From JBQTIM01 sp052388135 (GTDB lineage Bacteria > Elusimicrobiota > Elusimicrobia > FEN-1173), in assembly GCA_052388135.1 (NCBI GenBank), contig JBQTIM010000100.1, forward strand, positions 1 to 37,892: DNA of 37,892 bases, given 5' to 3'. The translations under genes were made by a program, and so were the position numbers. The notes under the pieces are model-generated. The model saw only the letters and a list, made by a program, of their open reading frames with translations. It did not search any database and had not been told where the DNA came from. Positions 24,889 to 31,134 of the stretch are shown one piece after another; positions within the stretch are counted from its first letter, which is position 1, and every line of letters starts with the position of its first letter.

Positions 24889-26502
24889 ATGGGAAGCCCC
24901 CTGCGCATTCTCCTCCTTTCCCAGGACGCCGGCCAAGGGAAAACTCTCAGCCGCCTTCTGGAGAGAGAGGGCGTTCCCTCCGACACCCAACTGGTCACGG
25001 CTTTAACGGATTACGAGGCGCGGCTCGCCAAGGGCGGCTTTGACGCGGTCCTCTGCATGGACAGCGCCGCCAAACCCGGCGAGTTTGCGGCCCTGGACCT
25101 GGCCCTGAAATCCAAAATTCCTTTCCTGCTCGTGGCCGACGAGGTCGACGCGGGATTCGTGGGACGCCTTCGCTCGGTCCCCGGCGCCGACTATATTTTG
25201 AAGAGCCAGCTTTGGAACCTGGCGCCCACGGTCCGGCGGATGTCCGCGCGAGGCGCCGCCGGCGGTCGCGAGGGGGGCATGGAGCGCCTTGTGACCGCCA
25301 TCCAGGAGCTTTCCCTGGCGCGGGACTTGGCGTCGGTCATGGCCGTGGTGCGGCGGGCCGCCCGCGAGATCACCGGCGCCGCCGGCGCCACGTTCGTCCT
25401 GCGCGACGGCGACAAGTGCTACTACGCCGACGAGGACGCCATCGCCCCGCTGTGGAAGGGCTGCCGCTTCCCCATGGAGACCTGCATCAGCGGCTGGGCC
25501 ATGCTCAACCGCCAGGCCGCCGTCATCGAAGACATCTACGCCGACCCGCGCGTTCCCGCCGACGCCTACCGGCCCACCTTCGTCAAAAGTTTGGTCATGG
25601 TCCCCATCCGCACCATCGCGCCCATCGGCGCCATCGGCAATTATTGGGCGGAGCGCCGCCTGGCCACGGCGGAGGAAGTTCGTTTGCTCCAAGCCCTGGC
25701 CGACAGCGCCTCGGTGGCCATGGAGAACGTGGAGCTTTATCGGGATTTGGAGAACCGCGTGCGCGACCGCACGTCGGAGCTGGAAACTGCCAACCGCGAC
25801 CTCGAGGCGTTCTCCTACACGGTTTCGCACGACTTGCGGGCGCCTCTGCGCAGCGTGGACGGTTTCGCCGCCGCGCTGGAGGAGGAGTGCGCCGGACAGC
25901 TCGACGACACGGGCCGGAAGCACTTGAGCCGCGTGCGCTTCTCCGCCAAGCTCATGTCGGAGATGATCGACGACATTTTAAGCCTCTCGCGGGTGTCGCG
26001 GCAGGAGGTGAAGGACGAGGAGGTGTCATTGACCGAGGTGGCGCGCGGCGTCCTGGAGGACCTGCGGCGGGCGGAGCCGGCGCGGAAGGTCGAGACCGTG
26101 GTCGCCGACGGCTTGACGGCCTGGGGCGACCGGGGCCTCCTGCGCGTGGCCTTGCAAAACCTGCTGGAGAACGCCTGGAAGTACACCTCGAAGACGCCCG
26201 CCGCGCGCATCGAGTTCGGCCGCGCCCCGGCCACGCCGGGCTCGGACGGAGGGGGGAAACAGGAAATTTTTTTTGTCCGGGACAACGGCGCCGGCTTCGA
26301 CATGGCCTACGCGGGGAAGCTTTTCAACCCCTTCCAGCGCCTGCATTCCAAGCAGGAATTCGAAGGCTCCGGCGTGGGCCTGGCCACGGTGGATCGCGTG
26401 ATCCGCCGCCACGGCGGGCGCGTCTGGCCCGAGGCCGCCGTCGGCAAAGGGGCCGTCTTCTACTTCACGCTGGCGCCGCGGCCGTCGCCGGACGGAAACT
26501 GA
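24889..26502 (+). CDS. Soluble GAF-domain sensor histidine kinase
   Basis: This 537-residue protein has no membrane segment. Domains: a receiver-like N-terminal domain (about 1-118), a GAF domain (about 130-285, with ISGWAMLNRQAAVIEDIY), a short coiled coil, HisKA with phospho-acceptor His about 314 in SHDLRAPLR, and HATPase with N box LQNLLENAWKYTS, G1 DNGAGFD and G2 GSGVGLAT. The receiver-like domain looks degenerate: the acidic pair and phosphorylation Asp are not in canonical register (DAVLCMDS), although a Lys in YILKSQ is kept. ATG 24889 is chosen because it begins the receiver-like fold and sits at the predicted transcription start; upstream frames would read back through the ppdK terminator. 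The SHDLRAPLR form is typical of phytochrome-type kinases, but no chromophore domain is present. No cognate regulator is adjacent. A terminator follows. Confidence 0.88.
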   Translation: MGSPLRILLLSQDAGQGKTLSRLLEREGVPSDTQLVTALTDYEARLAKGGFDAVLCMDSAAKPGEFAALDLALKSKIPFLLVADEVDAGFVGRLRSVPGADYILKSQLWNLAPTVRRMSARGAAGGREGGMERLVTAIQELSLARDLASVMAVVRRAAREITGAAGATFVLRDGDKCYYADEDAIAPLWKGCRFPMETCISGWAMLNRQAAVIEDIYADPRVPADAYRPTFVKSLVMVPIRTIAPIGAIGNYWAERRLATAEEVRLLQALADSASVAMENVELYRDLENRVRDRTSELETANRDLEAFSYTVSHDLRAPLRSVDGFAAALEEECAGQLDDTGRKHLSRVRFSAKLMSEMIDDILSLSRVSRQEVKDEEVSLTEVARGVLEDLRRAEPARKVETVVADGLTAWGDRGLLRVALQNLLENAWKYTSKTPAARIEFGRAPATPGSDGGGKQEIFFVRDNGAGFDMAYAGKLFNPFQRLHSKQEFEGSGVGLATVDRVIRRHGGRVWPEAAVGKGAVFYFTLAPRPSPDGN

Positions 26503-26532
26503 CGATCCCGCCGCCGGTCGGCAGGAGAAGAG

Positions 26533-26564
26533 ACCCGGGCCCGCGCGGACCCGGGTTTTCGTTT
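26533..26564 (+). terminator. Intrinsic terminator after the GAF histidine kinase
   Basis: The stem ACCCGGG/CCCGGGT (26533-26539 with 26550-26556), with extra pairing in the loop, is followed by TTTTCGTTT. It lies 30 bases after the kinase stop and just beyond the 3' end of the convergent small gene, so it may serve both strands, although the T tract favours +. Confidence 0.7.
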
Positions 26565-26575
26565 AAAGGACGGGT

Positions 26576-26812
26576 CTAAGGCGCGACGGAACCCGCGGGG
26601 GCCTCCACGTGGCACGAGACGGGGGCCGCGGATTTTTTGGAGCAGAGCCCCTTGTAGCCCGAGCAACGTCCGATCAAATAGCCGGCGAAAGCGCCCAGCA
26701 GAAGGACGAACAGCGCCGCCGCCCAGCGGCCCCCCCCGCAGCAGCCGCAGCAACCCCCGCGGCCGGCTCCTTCTTTTCCTCCGTTGCGTCCTTTGCCCTC
26801 TTTGCTTTCCAT
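26576..26812 (-). CDS. Small Gly/Cys-rich single-pass membrane protein
   Basis: This 78-residue gene runs opposite to its neighbours. It is supported by a very good ribosome-binding site (GAGGAGG on the - strand, about five bases before the ATG at 26812). The N-terminus is charged and glycine-rich, followed by the cluster GGCCGCCGGGRW with four cysteines in two CC pairs. A single transmembrane helix (about residues 31-49, AAALFVLLLGAFAGYLIG) follows, then a short tail with three more cysteines (RCSGYKGLCSKK and SCHVE). The CC-x-CC arrangement could bind metal or form a redox or lipid-modified cluster; this is speculation. No family was recognised. It lies convergent to the GAF kinase and divergent from the Cache kinase. 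Confidence 0.65.
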   Translation of the reverse strand: MESKEGKGRNGGKEGAGRGGCCGCCGGGRWAAALFVLLLGAFAGYLIGRCSGYKGLCSKKSAAPVSCHVEAPAGSVAP

Positions 26813-26891
26813 GCGTCCTCCTCGGCCCGCCAGGGGCCTCAGACCATCTTAACCCCGAAGCGGGCTCCTCCGCCATGATTTCTTTGCATTT

Positions 26892-26920
26892 GACGGACGG
26901 GAGAGATGGTGTTAAAATGA
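26892..26920 (+). promoter_or_regulatory. Strong extended -10 promoter
   Basis: TTGACG (26892-26897), a 17-base spacer and TAAAAT (26915-26920), with TG one base before the -10 hexamer (26912-26913), make the best-matching promoter in the window. The expected start is about 26927. Confidence 0.7.
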
Positions 26921-26926
26921 AATTAC

Positions 26927-26996
26927 TTTGACGCTTCGAGCCGTCCGGCATTCCGCGGGGGCGACCCTGGATTCGGTCCAGGCCGTCGCCTTTTTT
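26927..26996 (+). ncRNA. Candidate small RNA or transcription attenuator
   Basis: A strong promoter is followed about 70 bases later by a complete intrinsic terminator. The outer stem GGCGAC/GTCGCC (26960-26965 with 26985-26990) encloses CCTGGA/TCCAGG around a TTCGG loop, and six T follow (26991-26996). No open frame of useful length lies between. The terminator ends eight bases before the start codon of the Cache kinase. The product is therefore either an independent ~70-base RNA or the attenuated leader of the kinase mRNA. No known RNA family was recognised. Confidence 0.5.
26960..26996 (+). terminator. Intrinsic terminator just before the Cache histidine kinase start
   Basis: The hairpin has an outer 6-base-pair stem (GGCGAC/GTCGCC), a two-base bulge and an inner 6-base-pair stem (CCTGGA/TCCAGG), followed by TTTTTT. 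It is well formed, so full-length kinase transcription would require read-through or regulated antitermination. Confidence 0.75.
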
Positions 26997-27004
26997 GTTT
27001 CCCC

Positions 27005-28855
27005 ATGAAGATCCTGGGCCTTTGGTCGCTCCTCAAGGCGCGCGCCGGCCTCCGGGCGCGGCTCCTCGGCTTCTTCGCGGCGGCTCTGCTCCTTCCGGTC
27101 CTCATCACGGGCTGGGCGGTCATGCGCACGGCCCGGCGGTCGCTGGTGGAGTCCATCCTGCGGGAACAAAGGGAGCTCTCGCGGCGGGTGGGCGACCGCG
27201 TGTCCGTCCACGTGGGCCACGTGCGGAAAACCCTGCTGAACGCCGCCTCCCAGGAATCCTTCGCCTCCGCGACGCCCGCCCAGCAATTCCCCGTCCTCCG
27301 CCAGATCCTCGCCAACAATCCCGAACTCATGGAATGCGCGGTGCTGGCGCCCAACGGCCGCGAGACCGTCAAGGCGGCGCGGAAGGGCAGCGCCATCGTG
27401 CGGGCGAATTCCCTGGTGCACCGAGGCGGGAGAAAGGAGCACGCCGTCCCGCGCCGCGGCCGCTCCTACGTGGGCAACATCTTCTTCACCGAGCGGGAGC
27501 GCATCCCTCAAATGTTCGTGTCCGTGCCGCTGAACGGCCGCGGCTCCGCGCTTTTGGCCCGGCTGTCCCTGCACGGGATGTGGGATCTCGTGTCGGAAGT
27601 GGCCGTGGGCAAGACCGGCTACGCCTACGTGGTGGACGGCCAAGGCGCCCTGCTGGCCCACCCCCAGCGCGAGCGGGTCCTGGCCCACGAGAACGCGGCC
27701 GGCCGCTCCGTGGTGAAGGAATTTCTGAGCGGCCAGGAGGAGACCCTGGGCTCCGGCGGCCGCTACCACACGCACGAGGGAGACGACGGCGAGAAAACGC
27801 TGGCCGTGCACCACCGCATCGAAGACCTGGGCTGGGGCGTCGTGGTGCAGACGCCGCTGAAGGAAGCCCTGGCGCCCGTGGCCGCCATGGGCCGGCGGGC
27901 GGCGGCCGCGGCGGCGGCTTTCGGCGTGCTCTTCGCCCTGGCCGGTCTGTCCCTGGTGCGGCGCATTCTCGAGCCCTTGAATGAATTGCAGGAAGGCGCC
28001 CAGCGCATAGGCCGCGGGGACCTGGCGCTGCGCCTGGACATCCGCACCGGCGACGAGCTCCAGCGCTTGGCCGAGGAGTTCAACGCCATGGCCGACTCGC
28101 TCTCCGCCTTGGAACAGTCCAAGCGCGACCTGACCCACATGATCGTCCACGACCTCAAGAGCCCGCTCACCGGCCTGCTGGGCTCCATGGACTACCTCTC
28201 CACCGGCGCCGCCGGCCCCCTCACTCCCGACCAGAAAAAGATGCTGTCCCTGGGCACGAAGTCCGGCAAGGACCTGCTCCGCATGATCCAGACGCTCTTG
28301 GACGCGGCAAAAATGGAGGAAGGCAAGCTGGAGCTCCACCGGGAGCGGTTCTCCCTCTTGGAGCTGGCCGCCGAATGCGTGGACGACCTGGAGGCCAACA
28401 TCCGCCGCGAAGGCAAGGTGGTGAGCGTGGAGGTGCCCAAGGACCTGCCCAAGGTCTGGGCCGACCGCGACCTGATTTACCGCACCTTGGGGAACCTGCT
28501 CAGCAACGCCTTGAAGCACACCTCCCAGGGCGCGGAAATTTCCATCCGCGCGGCCCTGGCCGACGAGGGCGACGCCGTGGTCTTGAGCGTGCGCGACAGC
28601 GGCGAGGGGATCCCGCCCGAATTCCTGGACAAGATTTTCGACAAGTTCGGCCAGGCGGAGGCCAAGAACCGGCGCCATCGCGTGGGCGTGGGCCTCGGCC
28701 TCACCTTCTGCAAGCTGGCCGTGGAGGCCCACAACGGCCGGATCTGGGTGGAGTCCCGGCGGGGCAAGGGCGCGGAGTTTTTCATCCGTCTCCCGCTGGC
28801 CGGGGACCCGGAGGCGCCCGCCGCCGCTGCGTCCGTTCCCGCCGCCGCCGGCTGA
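27005..28855 (+). CDS. Membrane sensor histidine kinase, Cache-HAMP-HisKA-HATPase
   Basis: This 616-residue protein has a first transmembrane helix (about residues 21-39). An extracytoplasmic Cache-like sensor domain follows (about 45-290, with YVGNIFFTERERIPQMFVSVP and GKTGYAYVVDGQGALLAHP typical of the fold), then a second transmembrane helix (about 298-318) and HAMP (about 320-370). HisKA has His about 382 in HMIVHDLKSPLTG, and the HATPase has N box LGNLLSNALKHTS, G1 RDSGEGIPPEF and G2 GVGLGLTFCKL. All catalytic boxes are intact. The start at 27005 is chosen because it gives the charged N-terminus and first helix; no Shine-Dalgarno is visible, since a T tract and CCCC precede the ATG. The Cache fold usually binds small extracellular ligands such as organic acids or amino acids. 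No response regulator gene adjoins it. Confidence 0.92.
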   Translation: MKILGLWSLLKARAGLRARLLGFFAAALLLPVLITGWAVMRTARRSLVESILREQRELSRRVGDRVSVHVGHVRKTLLNAASQESFASATPAQQFPVLRQILANNPELMECAVLAPNGRETVKAARKGSAIVRANSLVHRGGRKEHAVPRRGRSYVGNIFFTERERIPQMFVSVPLNGRGSALLARLSLHGMWDLVSEVAVGKTGYAYVVDGQGALLAHPQRERVLAHENAAGRSVVKEFLSGQEETLGSGGRYHTHEGDDGEKTLAVHHRIEDLGWGVVVQTPLKEALAPVAAMGRRAAAAAAAFGVLFALAGLSLVRRILEPLNELQEGAQRIGRGDLALRLDIRTGDELQRLAEEFNAMADSLSALEQSKRDLTHMIVHDLKSPLTGLLGSMDYLSTGAAGPLTPDQKKMLSLGTKSGKDLLRMIQTLLDAAKMEEGKLELHRERFSLLELAAECVDDLEANIRREGKVVSVEVPKDLPKVWADRDLIYRTLGNLLSNALKHTSQGAEISIRAALADEGDAVVLSVRDSGEGIPPEFLDKIFDKFGQAEAKNRRHRVGVGLGLTFCKLAVEAHNGRIWVESRRGKGAEFFIRLPLAGDPEAPAAAASVPAAAG

Positions 28856-28868
28856 CGCCCCTCCGCAT

Positions 28869-28910
28869 TTGCTACAATGCGGGACCGGCAACGCCGCCGG
28901 CCTCTTTTTT
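28869..28910 (+). terminator. Hairpin plus T tract after the Cache kinase, overlapping a -10-like element
   Basis: CCGGC/GCCGG (28885-28889 with 28896-28900) with a six-base loop is followed by CCTCTTTTTT ending at 28910, 30 bases after the kinase stop. This fits a modest intrinsic terminator. Directly before it, TTGCTACAAT (28869-28878) is a perfect extended -10 element (TGnTACAAT) with a weak CTGACG -35 at 28852-28857. It could start the tkt operon transcript with the hairpin at its very 5' end. Which role dominates cannot be decided from sequence. Confidence 0.45.
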
Positions 28911-29002
28911 CCCGCCGCTCTCGAAGACGAGTTTCCGACGGATATCACGCGCCGGCCGACCGTGGAACGCGCATGGAATATTTTGTATCGTAAGGAAAAC
29001 CC

Positions 29003-31045
29003 ATGTCCAAGACCGAAGCCCTTAAAGAAGAACTGACCAGCCGGCCCATGGCCCCCCGGGACGCCCTCTGCGTCAACACCATCCGCTTCCTGGCCGTGGA
29101 CGCGGTGGAGAAGGCCAACTCCGGCCATCCGGGGACGCCCATGGAAGCGGCGCCCCTGGCCTACGTCCTGTGGACGCAGTTCCTCAAACACAACCCCAAA
29201 GATCCCGCCTGGCCCAACCGCGACCGCTTCGTTCTCTCCGCCGGCCACGCGTCCATGCTCCTCTACGGCCTCCTGCACCTGACGGGCTACGATTTGTCCC
29301 TGGACGATCTGAAAAACTTCCGCCAGTGGGGAAGCAAGACGCCGGGCCATCCGGAATACGGCGTGGCGCCGGGCGTGGAGACCACCACCGGCCCGCTGGG
29401 GCAGGGGTTCGGCAACGGCGTGGGCATGGCCGTGGCCGAGCGGGCCTTGGCGGCGCGCTTCAACCGGCCGGGCTTTCCCGTCGTGGACCATTTCATCTAC
29501 GCCTTCGTGAGCGACGGCGACATCATGGAAGGCGTGGCCAGCGAAGCCGCCTCCCTGGCGGGCCACCTCAAGCTCGGCAAGTTGAAATACATTTATTTGG
29601 ACAACCGCATCACCATCGAGGGCGACACGGCCCTGGCTTTTTCCGAGGACGTGGGCAAGCGCTTCGAGGCCTACGGCTGGCAGGTGGTGAAGGTGGGCGA
29701 CGCCAACGACCTCACGGGCCTGCAGGAAGCCTACAAAAGCATCCTTTCCCAGACGGAACGGCCCAGCCTGATGATCGTGCGCACGCACATCGGCTACGGC
29801 AGCCCCAACAAGCAGGACAAGGCCGACGCCCACGGCGCGCCCCTGGGGCCCGAAGAAACGCTTTTGACGAAGGACGCCCTGGGCTGGCCCCGCGAGCCCG
29901 CCTTCCACGTGCCGCCCGAGGCCCTGGCCGTTTTCCGCGAGCAGGTGGAGACGGGCGCGGCCGCGCAAAAAAAATGGCAGGCCCTGTTCGAAGGCTACCG
30001 CAAGGCCCATCCCGACCTGGCGGCCGAGTGGGCGCGTCTGGAAAAGAGCCCTCTCCCGGAAGGGTGGGAGAAAAGCCTCCCCGTCTTCAAGGCGGGGGAA
30101 AGCCTCGCCACGCGCCAAGCGTCGGGGAAAGTCATCAACGCCCTGGCCCCCGTCGTCCCGGCGCTCATGGGCGGCTCGGCCGACCTGGCGCCCTCCAACG
30201 ACACCCTCATCAAGGGGGAAAAAGGCTTCAGCGCCGCCGAACCGGCCGGCCGCAACATGCATTTCGGGGTGAGGGAACACGGCATGGGCGCCGTCCTGAA
30301 CGGCATGGCCCTCAGCGGCCGCCTCATCCCTTACGGCGGCACGTTCCTCATCTTCACGGATTACATGAAGCCGGCCATGCGCCTGGCCGCCTTGTCCGAG
30401 CTGGGAGTCATTTACGTCATGACCCACGACAGCGTGGGCCTGGGCGAGGACGGACCCACGCACCAGCCCATTGAGCAGTTGGCCTCCCTGCGGGCGGTGC
30501 CCCACATGGCCGTGATCCGTCCCGCCGACGCCAACGAAACGGCCATGGCCTGGCGGGCGGCCCTGGAGCGCCGCCGCGCCCCCACGGTGCTGGCCCTCAC
30601 GCGCCAGAAACTTCCCGTTCTGGACCGCGCGAAACACGCGCCCGCCGACGGACTTCTCAAAGGGGCTTACACTCTGGCCGACGCGCCGGGATTCCGCGCC
30701 ATCCTCATGGCCACCGGCTCCGAGGTCCACGTCGCCCTGGCGGCGCAGGCGAAGCTTGCGGAAAAAGGCGTTCCCGCCCGGGTGGTCAGCATGCCCTGTT
30801 GGGAACTCTTCGAGGCCCAGTCCGCTTCCTATAAGGAGGAGGTCCTGCCCGCCTCCGTCACGGCGCGCGTCGCCGTGGAGGCCGCCTCGCCCCTGGGCTG
30901 GCACAAATACGTCGGGCTGAAGGGCGCCGTCGTGGCGCTGGACCGTTTCGGCGCCTCGGCCCCCGGCGAAGTCGTCCTGCAAAAGCTGGGCTTCAGCGCC
31001 GAAAACGTGGCAAGCAAAACGTTGTCCGTCTTAGAAAAGGCGTGA
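29003..31045 (+). CDS. tkt: Transketolase
   Basis: This 680-residue thiamine diphosphate enzyme moves two-carbon units between sugar phosphates in the non-oxidative pentose phosphate pathway. Its length is typical. The N-terminal domain carries NSGHPGTPM and the thiamine diphosphate motif beginning SDGDIMEG (about residue 169) and ending at YLDN. The middle domain carries the conserved FGVREHGMGA with the catalytic Glu, and the C-terminal domain closes the fold. Conserved histidines (SGHPG, SAGHAS) are present. The start is supported by AAGGA at 28992-28996. It is the first gene of a co-directional pentose phosphate cluster. The stop codon lies within the first of a set of GTGAATN heptads. 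Confidence 0.97.
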   Translation: MSKTEALKEELTSRPMAPRDALCVNTIRFLAVDAVEKANSGHPGTPMEAAPLAYVLWTQFLKHNPKDPAWPNRDRFVLSAGHASMLLYGLLHLTGYDLSLDDLKNFRQWGSKTPGHPEYGVAPGVETTTGPLGQGFGNGVGMAVAERALAARFNRPGFPVVDHFIYAFVSDGDIMEGVASEAASLAGHLKLGKLKYIYLDNRITIEGDTALAFSEDVGKRFEAYGWQVVKVGDANDLTGLQEAYKSILSQTERPSLMIVRTHIGYGSPNKQDKADAHGAPLGPEETLLTKDALGWPREPAFHVPPEALAVFREQVETGAAAQKKWQALFEGYRKAHPDLAAEWARLEKSPLPEGWEKSLPVFKAGESLATRQASGKVINALAPVVPALMGGSADLAPSNDTLIKGEKGFSAAEPAGRNMHFGVREHGMGAVLNGMALSGRLIPYGGTFLIFTDYMKPAMRLAALSELGVIYVMTHDSVGLGEDGPTHQPIEQLASLRAVPHMAVIRPADANETAMAWRAALERRRAPTVLALTRQKLPVLDRAKHAPADGLLKGAYTLADAPGFRAILMATGSEVHVALAAQAKLAEKGVPARVVSMPCWELFEAQSASYKEEVLPASVTARVAVEAASPLGWHKYVGLKGAVVALDRFGASAPGEVVLQKLGFSAENVASKTLSVLEKA

Positions 31046-31106
31046 ACGGTGAATCGTGAATCGTCGTTGCGATTTTCCATTCACTGCTCACCGTTCACAA
31101 TTCACG
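31042..31106. repeat. Inverted GTGAATN heptad repeats between tkt and tal-pgi
   Basis: Three forward heptads (GTGAACG, GTGAATC, GTGAATC at 31042-31062) are followed by four heptads in inverse orientation (ATTCACT, GCTCACC, GTTCACA, ATTCACG at 31079-31106). The outer part forms a perfect 11-base-pair stem, GTGAACGGTGA (31042-31052) with TCACCGTTCAC (31088-31098). The first heptad contains the tkt stop codon. No T tract follows, so it is not a typical terminator. Confidence 0.75.
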
Positions 31107-31134
31107 CCTCCAAAATCCTTGAGGGAGCCGGTCT

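Noticed and set aside
26912..30982. A 1356-codon open frame on the - strand opposite the Cache kinase and tkt
   Set aside because: It lies antisense to two genes with complete family motifs. Its translation is rich in G, H, Q, R and A, as expected for the complement of GC-rich codons, and has no recognisable domain.
31042..31106. Intrinsic terminator after tkt
   Set aside because: The 11-base-pair stem is real but has no T tract after it, and the loop consists of further heptads. It fits a repeat element better.
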